Positions 8,976-19,891 of a stretch of DNA of 20,558 bases are shown piece after piece. A program made the position numbers and the translations under genes. The stretch is from Phoronis australis (taxonomy: Eukaryota; Phoronida; Phoronidae). Location: positions 389,697-410,254 of the forward strand of contig NMRA01000344.1 in NCBI GenBank assembly GCA_002633005.1, read 5' to 3'. Position 1 is the stretch's first letter, and the number at the start of each line of letters is the position of its first letter. The notes under the pieces were generated by a model that ran no database searches, was not told where the DNA came from, and saw only the letters and a program-made list of their open reading frames with translations.

Positions 8976-10827
8976 AAGTTGATGTAAATATACCAATATT
9001 TTATGAGACGACATTAGTGTCTTTCAAGAAAGTATGATTTAAAGGGTTCAAGGTACTCCTGGTAAATGGCTGAGCAATATTGAACCACCCCCATGGAACC
9101 ACATTATTGTCGTGTGCCCAATACCATACATTTAAAGCTGTGCTTGAATTGTTTTAGTTGTTTATAACCTTATAGATTCGTACTTAACATTCGTGTACAG
9201 GATACCACAAATATAGTGACATTAATAGTAACTTAGGCGAACAGGGGAAGAGCGCTTCTGTGCGTGTGACTAGCGAAGACGTTTGATGTGTTTCATGTAT
9301 AATTTAGACCTAGCAGAAAATGTGAACGGTCTTTTGATATCTTATTTCCTAGCAAAGGTGACTAGCGTGCGTTTGGATATGTTTGAGAGTGCTTTTTTGT
9401 ATTAATTTTGCACTTAAGTATTGAGTTTAAAAGGGCACACTCTCTTTTAGGACTGAAAACTGCTTATTATATGGTTTTGTTGACCAGATACATATTTAGA
9501 AAACAAATTCCTTAGTTTTGTTTGTTGTCCTACAAATCGCCAAGCTTAACTTTCAATAATCACTTATTCCAAAAAATCTATGGCTAAATTTCGCCTACGT
9601 TTGACTTCATTTTTATAAAATTTGACAATCAAAATTGAAATAACTGCAAATATAATGTAAATGGTACTTGGTATCCCGAGCAAGCTTTCAAGAACAGAAA
9701 AAGACTATGTCAGAAAATTTGAGAGTGCCTTTATATTTTAGTTTTATTTTGAACTCAGTAACCACAGCTGTTCGTACAAACTACAAAATTCACACAATTG
9801 ACTCGTTTGGCAAAACGTAGCTGCGCATAAGGTAATAGTAATATCAGCAAAGTCATGGCTTTCAAATCCACTTCCTTTTTTAACAAAACCACCCGACAAA
9901 AACCCCACGTAGACAAAGTTTTATTTAACTAGTCTGCAATTGCAATTAATATAATATTATAAACAATAAATTGGATAATTGAAATTTTAGATAATTTGTT
10001 GTAAAGCCAAACTTACTGATATGGTAACTTTAAATGATGAAAACGATCGTTATGCCACAGAGAAAAACGGTTACTTTAAATTTATTGTTCAGAAACTAAG
10101 GTAATACACTTGTGTGACATGCATTGATTTCAATGCACATCATTAGGAACAACATGTTTCTAGTGTGAAACTATGTAACGACACTATGAATTACAACATA
10201 ACAAGATTTTGTAGCAAAGACAGTGCGCAGAGGCGTGAATCGGAAAGTGGCATGCTACGCTAAGTCGTGTGGCGTTTGTAATTCTTTAGTTTCTCAAATA
10301 AGACTTTTGTGAAAATGCATGACAAAAAGAAACAATATTTTGGTAAATTGTAACAGCATTTTTTGAGATTTTATCTATAACATCTATAACATACGGGAAC
10401 TCTCCATGTAATTGAGTAATTTACCCTTTTGTTTTGGTAAATTTTCCTAACAAAACAAGGGCACGTGACCTGACATAATTAACGTTAAAAGTTGAATTTT
10501 GCAGAATTACTACTTTCTGAAAATTAATACTTTGCTCACTTAAGTGGTGCAGTTTTGTAAATGTCTATATAAATTTAGACTGGTCATTAAGGTTCATAAC
10601 TTCAAAACATAACCAATGAATTAGTTGTACACGGTGATGACGTAACACTATCAACACAGCGCATGAGGCTGTTGGGGCATAAATTGTATTTCATGAACGT
10701 TTTTGACAAAGTAAATGTTCGAAAAATCAAATTGATCCATATTGTCGTGGATATTGCTTACAGAAATTCATATTAAATGCAATGTTCGTCCACAGGCGTC
10801 CTCAGCTTATCATCGTTCCCAATATCA

Positions 10828-11173
10828 CAAGGTATGACACTCGGGACTAGAAATTCTACGGGTGCTTTAATTCACAGAACTCAATAAATACTACAAAAAC
10901 AGGGGTTCAACAAACCATGAGCAATTGTTCTTTCTTTTAATACCATTTACGGTGTCCTGCTCCAGCGAGTTCGCAAGAAATTTGCGGTCAAAGCACAAAC
11001 GTAAATTTCTTGCGAACACGCTGGAGCAGAATACCGTAAATATCATTAGAAGAAAGAACAATTGCTCAAGGTTTGTTGAACCCGTTTTGTGTAAATTCAT
11101 TGAGTTTTGTGTTTGACATGGAAGGCTGAATTGAAGCACCCGTGGAATTTCTAGTCCCGAGTGTCAAACCTTG
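10828..11173. repeat. Long near-perfect palindrome (foldback/MITE-like element), arms ~165 bp
   Basis: The sequence reading right from 10828 (CAAGGTATGACACTCGGGAC) matches the reverse complement of the sequence ending at 11173. Matching continues to a centre near 10993, where GCAAGAAATTTGCG (10973-10986) faces CGTAAATTTCTTGC (11000-11013) across a 13-base loop. Differences are scattered point changes plus about 15 extra bases in the right arm (around 11106-11126). The mirror ORFs on both strands (10925-11116 plus, 10891-11139 minus) are a by-product of the symmetry, not genes. Weaker matching continues outward to about 10800 and 11222. It is probably a non-autonomous foldback/MITE element, or an inverted duplication able to give a hairpin RNA. 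Confidence 0.85.
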
Positions 11174-11177
11174 TTTG

Positions 11178-11230
11178 TATATATATAAATAGTGTATTGG
11201 GGACGATCAGAAGCTGAGCACAGTTCAGTG
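11178..11230 (+). promoter_or_regulatory. Candidate TATA-box promoter
   Basis: TATATATATAAATAG (11178-11192) contains the consensus TATAAATA at 11184-11191. Initiator-like TCAG sites follow at 11207-11210 and 11225-11230 (TTCAGTG), and an ATG opens a 78-codon frame at 11261. The TATA run sits in about 19 bases absent from the opposite arm of the palindrome. A chance TATA in AT-rich DNA is possible; the order TATA, initiator, ATG, signal-peptide ORF raises the likelihood. Confidence 0.4.
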
Positions 11231-11260
11231 AACCATCTTCAATTCATCTACTCTATAGCG

Positions 11261-11497
11261 ATGTTCACGTATACTATACTCGTAGTCTTTGTCACTGTCT
11301 TCCACAGGGGTGTTCACGGCTTTCTTCACTGTACCTCTGGCAATGACACAATGACATTTATTACTGATGGACGTTCTAGGCTATACATGTGCATTTCAGC
11401 AATGGAAAGCAATTCTGCTTTCTTGAAGTTGCTCAAAATTTCGGGACTTTCAATATGCTACTCTTCCAGCTACAATGAGTCGATCCTTTGTCAATAG
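11261..11497 (+). CDS. Candidate small secreted four-cysteine peptide (hypothetical, 78 aa)
   Basis: An ATG with G at -3 opens a frame of 78 residues ending in TAG. Residues 1-20 (MFTYTILVVFVTVFHRGVHG) look like a signal peptide with a small residue at the likely cleavage point. The mature part of about 58 residues has four cysteines (24, 44, 66, 77), enough for two disulphides, and one NES sequon at 72. A TATA-like promoter lies 70 bases upstream. The frame is open further upstream to 11192, but the internal ATG gives the signal peptide. I do not recognise a family. It could be an intact short gene, a first exon, or a chance ORF; no polyadenylation signal is close. A 7-bp inverted repeat TAGACTA / TAGTCTA surrounds the region just past the stop. 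Confidence 0.33.
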   Translation: MFTYTILVVFVTVFHRGVHGFLHCTSGNDTMTFITDGRSRLYMCISAMESNSAFLKLLKISGLSICYSSSYNESILCQ

Positions 11498-13566
11498 ACT
11501 AGGCTCTGTGATAGTCTAGGAAAGAGTAATATGGAATGGTTTTGGTTTGTTAAGAAACATTCTCTCTATGGGCTGGAGTCTTCTGATGCCCGAATGCTGT
11601 AAGCAGTTGCTTGCAGTGCTGGTTGTTGGCAACCATCATGAACCTCTTGCACACTTCCTTGAGCACTGACTCCGTTTCATGTTGAAATTCAGTGGGCACG
11701 GATAGGCCGTATAATGCAACAATTTCGTAAAATGCAACAACTGTTATATTTTACGTCATTGTTATATCTTGCGCTGCTAGACCTCTCCTAAAATGTAACA
11801 AGTTGTTACATTTAACGCAACTGTTACATTTTGCGTGGAATGTGCGGTAGTTTCTGGGACCTACATTTTAAAAGTCATATGATCCGTTTTAAAAACACCG
11901 TGAATCTGAGTAAAAAATATTGAAACATACTCTCTGATACTTAATTGGAACGTTTCGTAAGTATGAGGTAATCTACTGTCTGTACATATTTCTTTTGTTT
12001 TTCATTTTCTTAAAATCCGTGCGATAAAAACAAACGAATGTTACCAATAATACTGTGTTGTTTGACCTTTTGCAGCTCGAGACAAATAGTCAGCTGTTGA
12101 AGGCACTTCTTTGAAGAAGAGAGATTCGCCTTAGCAAGATAATGCATTCGTTTCTTGAACATTTTGATGACGATATTTCTCCCTGTATGAGCTGAATTAT
12201 ATGAAACTATTGCCGGGGGCAATTACGTACTGAATTTGATATTGATCATTGTACTGAGTCGAGTAAACTCTGCAATGTAGCCATTGGTCTATCAATGTTG
12301 TGACTGAAACTGAGAGTAATGTTATTGTGGTTGGATGGACTCTGTTTGTCACTCGTTGGTCGTGGGTTGGATTTCTACTTGCTGGCAATTTTCAGACTTT
12401 GGACTTGAATTTAAATCAATTTAATGCACGTTATTCAGTCGAGAAATCTGGTTCTCAAATTGCAGGACCCCTACCGTGATCATATCATTATTACAGGACA
12501 ATATACTATAAATGAGACCTCCTCATGTGCAAAAGGGTATAGCAAGGCATATCAGTAGGATCATTAGTAAAAGTTATCAGGTTACATCTCAGGTGACTGG
12601 GTACTTTGGCTTCGTATTATATGTGGTATGGTCTCGATTGGGTAAATAAAGGGCTGAGGACAGGGGGAGGTTGATATACCCCTTCTCGGAATTTGCATAA
12701 GCGACTAGGCCCTTCCATACTCCTTTTATAAAGAACACAATCCATCAGTTTACAGGGCAGAGGGCCTAAAGAGTGCTTCGAATAACATCTATCCTCCTTG
12801 AATGTCGGCTACTCTCAGATTTCTAACATCAGACTTGAAGTTCGCCAAGTAATTTTGCAAGGGTGTACAGCAAAGAATGTTAAGGCCCAAATTCCCGTTT
12901 CACCTAGGCTGTCTTAGAACGCCTTGTTTCAACATCGCTGTCTTGGCTACCTATAACAGTAAGAGTTAGAATGTGAAAGGCGTGAATGCAAAATTGTATT
13001 TCTGCTCAGGACTGACGAAAGAACAAACAAGTAAACGAATAAGCATACATTCAAACACTCTCTTCCAAACGCCTCATATATCCCCTTATTCTATTTTGAA
13101 GATGGTAGATGCTGTCTTTGTCTATTAAGAAAGCTATCTCACTTCACAAACCTAAAGATTTACGATTAAGTGTTTCTGATTACCCCATCGGTAGGTACGT
13201 AAATCCCAAGAGACCATGAATTCAAGCTTGAGCTTATCAGTCAACCTCTTTGCAACTGTCTGAGACTATACATTTCATACCAGGTATCGTTCATCGTATG
13301 AAATTGAACACAGATTGGTGCTAAGAATTCTTACGCGATCAAACCCGAATGATTCGTTTGCAAATTGTTACTGGAGGCAAACGTCGAAAATTTTAGTTTT
13401 GGTTTATTCTTGTTAGGTTTTTCTTTATCAAAATAGGCTCAATGCCAGTTTATCAGTGTTGCATACATTGTGTATGGTTGCCACGTTTATACAGTTAGTT
13501 TCAAGTCTCGATGCTACGAGACCCCTTGTTCATGTAGGCTCACTGGCAAGTAACTTCCTTGATACC
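11498..13566. other. Gene-free stretch
   Basis: Apart from the motif cluster at 11709-11835, I see no coding frame with protein-like composition, no splice-bounded exon and no RNA gene. Short minus-strand frames at 12010-12388 have no recognisable pattern. AATAAA near 12644 has no gene to attach to. Confidence 0.6.
11709..11835. repeat. Cluster of seven copies of a TTGTTACATTTTGCG-like motif in both orientations
   Basis: Forward copies begin near 11741 (CTGTTATATTTTACG), 11759 (TTGTTATATCTTGCG), 11804 (TTGTTACATTTAACG) and 11821 (CTGTTACATTTTGCG). Reverse copies are GTATAATGCAACAA (11709), CGTAAAATGCAACAA (11726) and CTAAAATGTAACAA (11788). Facing copies form palindromes, for example the perfect AAATGTAACAA-G-TTGTTACATTT. 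Clusters of short subterminal motifs in both orientations are known near DNA-transposon ends, where transposase binds; a regulatory binding-site array is the alternative. Confidence 0.6.
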
Positions 13567-13606
13567 GACATCGTTATTTTGCTGTGCACGGCAAAATAGC
13601 GATGTC
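13567..13606. repeat. 40-base near-perfect hairpin
   Basis: GACATCG(T)TATTTTGC(T)G is mirrored by CGGCAAAATAGCGATGTC around the central TGCA. The two non-Watson-Crick pairs are both T opposite G, so a plus-strand transcript would pair completely with G-U wobbles. The stem is about 18 pairs, shorter than a typical miRNA precursor. Confidence 0.7.
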
Positions 13607-13611
13607 ATGCG

Positions 13612-13735
13612 GTTGAGTTCCGTAGACGCAAGAATCTTATGACAAAAGGTAATATAAATACGTGCTTCGCTTGCAATACATGGCGATGTATCGCGAAGTA
13701 TGGCGTTTGGTGAGGTTCGAGCGTATAAGGAACTC
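13612..13735. repeat. Nested inverted repeats, possible MITE remnant
   Basis: The arm TGAGTTCCGTAGACGC (13612-13627) matches the reverse complement of 13720-13735 at 13 of 16 positions. Between them is a second hairpin (about 13667-13703): CTTCGC, an internal loop, ATACAT, GGCG, ATGTAT, GCGAAG. Together with the adjacent 40-base hairpin this is a concentrated structured block in otherwise plain DNA. Confidence 0.5.
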
Positions 13736-13739
13736 ACGG

Positions 13740-14768
13740 TACGTTTCTTACATAAATCCTTATTGCCTGTGATACCTGTGTTGATTTCTCCGAATTCATT
13801 ATTTCGGAAACATTATTTATGCCATGAATGTTTGAATGAGTTGTGATTAATTCGACTTCTATCTGATCAATGAATGATATCATAATAAAATGAACTTTTG
13901 TATTGAATAATTGAATAACACCGAGCTCTTCATTTATTTTACAAAAGTGAGTTTCTTATTTTAAATGCCTCCAACACTGGTTGAACATCACGTTTTACTT
14001 AAGCGAGTCGCTATACATAATAGATTCGACCTTTACTAAAACAAAGCATCGTCAAAAACTATACCTGTTAGAATTTCCATTCCGAACTCCAAAAAACATT
14101 CAGTCTTTGATCAACGTAAATATGACCATTATTGATAACAATTCTGTCAGGAGATTCAACAACCATTGAAACACATCACAAATATATAATGTATAGAAGT
14201 AAATGTTCGCCTACCTCTGCCACGGCTGGAACTGTAGGGGTTCCAGGTTTTGTCTTGACGTGGTCTGGGTATACATTGAGGGATACTTCCTCGTTCTTCC
14301 GCAAAGTTAGTAACACTGTTATGACTTCGATGTATACATAGAGTGGGGAATTATAACATTAGCAACAACAGCATCAGCTACAATAATAGATAACAATATT
14401 GACGAATTTGTGTCCCTATCCGCGAAATCAAAGCAATTCCGATGACTTCACAAGCTGCAGTACACAAGGAAGAATTACAACAATATAAATTAAGAGTCGA
14501 GGTCAGAGATAACCGTGCAACATGGAACTTTTCACAAAGATTGGAGTCAATAAAACAAATTTTTAAGAACTTAATTCATCATGACCACTCCTTAGAACAG
14601 GGGCTACGCACGACAAAATTTTCATCGGACATGTATTTGTTACCGAAATACAGAGGGGGTTGGAAATATGTGACCATTTTCAACGGAAACTCCCATTGCG
14701 GTTCAGTCAAAAAGGCCAAATTATTTCATGCCAACGTAACAAACACACAAAAAATAGATTTTTATAAA
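13740..14768. other. Gene-free stretch
   Basis: Overlapping plus-strand frames at 13981-14341 and 14442-14801 are open but show no domain, signal peptide or recognisable composition. The last one ends inside the tRNA-like unit. Nothing else is recognised. Confidence 0.5.
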
Positions 14769-14806
14769 CACGTGCTGGTGCAATTACCACTGAGCTACTG
14801 AGGACC
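14769..14806 (-). mobile_element. tRNA-derived 5' half unit with Pol III A box (SINE-like)
   Basis: On the minus strand GGTCCTCAGTAGCTCAGTGG begins a unit with a perfect tRNA A box (TAGCTCAGTGGT, plus positions 14786-14797), continuing TAATTGCACCAGC. No B box follows, so this is not a functional tRNA but the head of a tRNA-derived SINE or a truncated copy. It shares its start with the fuller unit at 14992-15068 in the same orientation. Confidence 0.6.
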
Positions 14807-14991
14807 TGATATCTGTTCAATTACACTTTCCAGCCAACTGCTACGTCATCCATCATATGAGGGGCTTCCAGCTTTTTTGACACGAAATTTTGACATTTAC
14901 CTGTATATAATTTCCGTCAATGTAGGAACAGTAATTATAGACGGTGATAATGGCCAATAGTGAAAAATATCACATAAACATTGAGATATCA

Positions 14992-15068
14992 GGAACCCCA
15001 ACCGGGAATCGAAACACAAGTCTCCAACTTGCCGGTCGAGTGGTCTTAACACTGAGATATTGAGGACC
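14992..15068 (-). mobile_element. Degenerate tRNA-like unit with A and B boxes (SINE head or tRNA pseudogene)
   Basis: The minus strand reads GGTCCTCAATATCTCAGTG, an A-box variant, and after about 45 bases GTTTCGATTCCC, a good B box (consensus GGTTCGANTCC). The 77-base span is tRNA-sized, and the ends GGTCCTC and GGGGTTC can pair in part with wobbles. The T stem is broken and the D arm altered, so it is not a working tRNA. Two such heads 262 bases apart in one orientation suggest a composite SINE or two insertions. Confidence 0.6.
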
Positions 15069-18000
15069 CAGCATGTGTGCAATTTCTGTTTGTATTAAGG
15101 TTTAGGTAGTCTAACTAACTGGACATTTATGATATTCTAATTTAGCACTAGGAACCGAATTTATAGGTGTGGGGGGAAGAGGGGCAATAGGCCCTGCCCC
15201 GATCTCTAGGTCTCCAGTTATTTGGAAGAACAAACAACAACAAAATATCCAGCTAAATGTTACTTACCCTAAAATTTCCTCTCTCACGTTTATTGACTCC
15301 ATTGTTACGTAACGCAGTATAACAGCGGAACTGTAATGACTTGCAAAACTCTACTTGTCTATATATTTATACATCTTACATGGATTTATGTTTGTAATTG
15401 TTTTGCTAAGTTGTTTCTTTGCTGCCCAATCGCAGTTCTTGCATTATGTGCTCACCCTAATATCCCACATATCTAATTCTATAAGGAAAACCTACATTCA
15501 ACAAAGATATTATAACTAGTTTTCTAGTTGTAATGCATTACTCCTTGTAGATCTTAAATGAAGGCACCACTTTATGCTAATTGCCAATTGTCATTTAGTT
15601 AAACTGTTCGTGACATATATTTCACACAGAGTACTGTATAGTTCAGTCACATATTTGATACGTGCACATCCCCAGCCCTAGCATCTGAAGTAGACCAGCA
15701 ACAATACAAAAGTCTCTACTATCACGGAAGGTCAAACAGGTTCAAACAGGTGTCTTGCTCCGCCCCATCTGCTTATCACCAAGGTCAAAATGTTGGTCTA
15801 AAAGACAATTCAGAGAATTGTAGATAACGGGGATTGTTCTTAATCTGTAGGCCTAACTGACAACTTGACGGGCAAGCACCCGGGCGTCCTGTTCCACAAT
15901 ACAAAAATCTAAACGGTGTCGATGGTCAGAGTGAAGTCAAGAACACGAAACGAACAATTTCTCAAGAAATATCTAATTGAAAGAGTACCATGATTCAGGT
16001 TAACAACCGCGATTTTGATGTTATACGCCACGAAGTGTTTCTCAAATTCTACCCACTTTCGCCAGTGTCTTGCTGCGATACGAGTTCCTACCAACTGCTC
16101 ACATGTCGGTGCTCAGAAAATCAACGAGGAAATAGATGAAAACAACGTCGACGAAAAAAATTTATCATTAAAACAAAGATACTATATCCCAACTTAGGTA
16201 ACTATAAAATCTTTGATGAAGATACGTGGCATGATAATGCATCACACATTTTCCATGATAACATGATTTGTACTGAATTATCTAAGTGTCTGGAAGTCCT
16301 GATACATTAATTTAGCGTTATCTTTTTCAGGAAACTACATCGTTTTTAGTTCGTTGGACTCCTTTATGGATCGCTGTGTTTTATCTTATTATCACTCTAA
16401 TGTTTACTATTAGAGTAACAAGATATGACAGTTGTGTAAGTCACAATAAGGCAATTGATTTACAAAATCTGACTTAAGGTCGTTGTTTATTTAGAAATAT
16501 TTCCTACTATGGATTAGTTATAATATTCCATATCATTGCGTATAACACAATACTTCTAGCCACAATGACGTGATATACCTTTTTTATTGTTTTCCAAATA
16601 ATGGGTTGCAGTGGTCCCACCTTCCAAAAAGTTTGGGATTCCTGTCAATTACCGTGAGCACAGGCCAAAATCACTAAACAAGCCGAGAACGACATACAAA
16701 GTACATTGATAAAAGGAGGCAAATCACCTGGTACATCTTACTTTTATCAATAGAAAATAAAACAAGTGACCAAAAGTGGATGATTGCAGTATGGGTTTAT
16801 TTCTAACACAATTTGCCTTCAAGGTGACGAACCCAGAAATTCAAAATACTCCCTGTTTAGCTTAACTGCGACACATGACGCACAAGCCCAACTTCAAGCG
16901 GCCCTGTGCATGCCTTTTGGCTATTTCAATTTTACTTTGAGACACTCAAACTTCGTGTCTAAATGAGCAGGGAAGGGCTAGCAGCCACATTCATAGGCGA
17001 GGACAGTACGACATTATGAAATGTAGTCTTTTGAACGAGTTCTGCTGACAACCAAAATATCTGATGCCACAGTAGGGACGCAGTATGCAATTCACTTACA
17101 TGTGACATATTCAGAAAATTCAAGCAAAATGGATGTTTTATTTTTTCAATATCATTTGCATTGAACGATAACGTATTGTTTGTTTCCATGGTCTTTTGTG
17201 ATTGTTCGCCTTATTTATTGTTTCAAAACTACAATACTCACGTAATTCCATTTCCATCGCTACCACAGCACGATTTGTTTGAGACGACTTCGATGACGTC
17301 AGTTACATGACAGCTTTTTCTTCCATTTTGATTGCCGACAATTTCTGCAATTTTACATTATTTAGCCTGTCGGCAAATTCAAACAAAAATATTCCCAAGG
17401 CCGAGGGATCCTTGTTTCAAATATTTGATTTATCCCACGAAAAGATAATGTAGGTTTTTTAAATGAAGAGTCTGTGCACTGTTTTAAAAAGTCCTGTTAT
17501 GACACTACAAATAAAAATCTTGGACACCGTTCCGTGACGTAACTCAAGCGCGAAGTCGTCTGTAATTTAAAACAATTTAAAATGACTATTTGAAAAGTTC
17601 AACTGACATGTTTTCACAAAACAACGTCGAGCTGCTTGCCATTTTGACGTGGCTCCTATCGTTAACTTGTGAGGCTTCGAAAAATTAAATTTGATACATT
17701 CAAAGTTATTGCATTACACGTGACTGGAAAGAGTAATTCCGTTTATAGTACCAAAGACGGTAGAGAGGGAGACAAATCTCCTAGCGAAATCACATTGCAC
17801 GTTCACTGGCTGACATTGTTGTTTCATAGATGGTAGAGAGGTCTAGCAGGCGTGTGCGCAATAAAAATTGGCAAGACATGACGGCTCCTGTCGGTAAAAA
17901 AGCAAAGGTGCTTCTTGCACTGCGAACGACTGAAGCAACATTTACTTGAAAATTTATGACTTTTTGCTTTCCACTGATTTATTAATGTAACGTTCATGAT

Positions 18001-19447
18001 AGAAACAAATGGTGATTTTGCGTGAAACTGTTGCCAATCAACCAATGATGAGCTGGGTTCTTTATTGTTCCCTGCATTTGATCGCTTATACATAAAATTA
18101 TCGTAAATGGTTTGAATGATTATGGGAATTGTTACTTATTTAAATTATTTCTTGTGATCAAATACAGTTAACATCCTGGCTGTCGTTAATCAACAATCTG
18201 CATTAAGGACTCAGTTTTTAGTTAGCCTGCCTCCCTGTTTTTGCTGCTACCTCTTTGTCAGCCAATCTATCTACTGTTTATTACAACCCTGACCCACCTT
18301 GGACAAAATCCTACAGGTTCTGTACCTACCCACCCTCCAATCACCTACTTACAAATGCTCACCTCTGATTACTGAGTCACCCTCTTGCTTATGATGTATT
18401 TCTCGTAACATATATTACCTTTGCTGCCCTATTTATTATTTTTTGATTTACTTTGATATTTTGCCTTTGTGTATTTTTCCAATACACTTCTCATATTTCT
18501 TGTTCTCAATATTTTTAACAAAGATACTTCGCAATTTTAAATTTGACAAACTAAAATTAACCATGGTAGTCGACCTTAGGTCTTTGATATTAATCACATT
18601 GGATGTCACGAAAAGTGAGCCAGCTGAATTACACATAGAATCAATGTTTTAACCACGGTTGGTGTAGCTCTGGCCTCTGGTCACTTGCTATATGTACTTA
18701 GCAGCAACATTTTGTGACCAGTTCTGCCTGAACAATAACATACATCGCATTTTTTTGAAATGTTTAAGATTTGTTTACTTCCAATGTTTTATCCTTCCTC
18801 CATACGTTTATTTTTATGAAAGGCCTTCGTTCCAAAGTTTTATGTAGATTCCTTGTTAGGAGAAATTTTATGAAACAGCCGATATACGTTTTTGGTTAAG
18901 AGTTTGGTAAAGAATAGCTGTGACCTACCTTTATATCGTTATCAGTATAGGTAAACAATATCTTAATATATAAGATTACACCCGTTTCCTCAGGAGTAGA
19001 CCTCTTTGGACCCGACTCAGACTTGATTACAGACCAGGAAATACACAGTGTTGCGTTCGAAACAAACTGGGCATACAACAGGTAACATTCATAGTAGCCT
19101 GACTTGACCAGCATTAGTAATTCAGTATCAATGACTGTCTTTAAAATACATCGCAATACAATTTGCACCCACACGTTCACTGCATGTTGATGGAGTGGCT
19201 TACGTGTATTGGCAGAACTATTTATTTGGCGCATAATCTGGCCAGCTCACAGAGCCTGTTTGCAAGGAACGGATCTATACCAACGTATAGAAGGAAGTGG
19301 TGTAAAGGAAGAATCTTTACTTTGTAATTAAAAATAACACTAATGGTAGAAACTACGTACTACAGAGTTTGCGGTGACCATTCAAGCAAACTTAACTTTT
19401 ACTTTTTGAAAACATTTCTGTAGCCATATATTCATTCATTAACTTAA
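15069..19447. other. Gene-free stretch, AT-rich
   Basis: No gene is supported. Small items: the hairpin-like GGGGCA..TGCCCC near 15180-15198, a 9-bp inverted repeat TTGCCGACA / TGTCGGCAA (17332-17340 and 17368-17376), a TGACGTCA octamer at 17294-17301, and a pyrimidine-rich tract on the plus strand about 18220-18520. Minus-strand frames at 15909-16094 and 18896-19234 have somewhat protein-like codon use but no recognisable domain or clear splice sites. Confidence 0.55.
17332..17376. repeat. 9-bp perfect inverted repeat
   Basis: TTGCCGACA and TGTCGGCAA flank a 27-base AT-rich loop, giving a stable stem. No run of T and no gene end adjoins it, so its role is unknown. Confidence 0.6.
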
Positions 19448-19626
19448 AATGTTGCTACTACTTGTACTAGTGATATTCTTAGTAATACTACTAGTACTAC
19501 TACTGCTGCTGGTACAACTATTAGAACTACTACTACTGCTAGCACTACTCCTAGTTCTACTAGTGAAAACTAGTACAACTACTGGTACTGATACTAGTAC
19601 TACCACTAGTAATACTACTAGGTCGT
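19448..19626. repeat. Imperfect ACT/AGT trinucleotide microsatellite
   Basis: About 180 bases built mainly of ACT, ACTAGT and CTG-type triplets on the plus strand (TACTACTTGTACTAGTG, ACTACTAGTACTACTACTGC). ACTAGT is itself palindromic, so the tract can fold. The leucine-rich plus-strand frame at 19449-19712 is a by-product of the repeat. Confidence 0.85.
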
Positions 19627-19630
19627 GCCT

Positions 19631-19891
19631 CTATTTATATTTTGTTCTAATACTGTTGCTAATACTAAAAGGACATCTTCCACTGTTACTGTTACTGCTA
19701 TTATTACAATAGACTACTCTATTGTCACTCAAGTCTAAGTCCATTAAGATGATTGTCTTTTCGAAAACCTTACTCTTGGTCTCTATCGCCTCTCTGTCGA
19801 ACGCGATGTTGTTGTATTCTTTGTCCATGGTATGCGATGTTCCGTTGACTGTCAAGCTATCTATTGTTGACACCTTTTCTAGTTCATTCAA
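19631..19891 (-). other. Unassigned coding-like stretch (possible exon, strand uncertain)
   Basis: The minus frame is open for 87 codons without an ATG start and reads hydrophilic sequence such as TMDKEYNNIAFDREAIETKS, then a Ser/Asn-rich end. Third positions are mostly C or G, unlike the surrounding AT-rich DNA. Possible signals are acceptor TTGACAG just before TCAACGG and an internal donor-like GTAAGG after ACCAAGA. The opposite frame (19749-19931, plus) begins with a signal-peptide-like MIVFSKTLLLVSIASLSNA and has equally high GC3, so I cannot tell which strand, if either, is coding. Confidence 0.25.

Larger units (their letters stand above)
8318..10827. other. Intergenic or 3' flanking stretch without recognisable genes
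   Basis: AT-rich, with no ORF above background and no paired splice-like exon. One short motif at 8934-8975 resembles the tail of Penelope-like elements and is listed separately. The rest shows only simple direct repeats (for example two ATCTATAAC copies near 10373 and 10382). Confidence 0.6.

Noticed and set aside
10891-11139. Overlapping mirror ORFs on both strands of the palindrome
   Set aside because: They arise from the symmetry of the inverted repeat: the two translations are near copies of each other read from opposite arms.
14442-14801. 119-codon plus-strand ORF
   Set aside because: No recognisable domain; its end is antisense to the tRNA-like A box, so at least part is a repeat by-product.
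14992-15068. Functional tRNA gene
   Set aside because: The T stem does not pair and the D arm departs from consensus; only the Pol III boxes survive.
19449-19712. Leucine-rich 87-codon plus-strand ORF
   Set aside because: Produced by the triplet microsatellite (CTA/CTG/TTA read as Leu).
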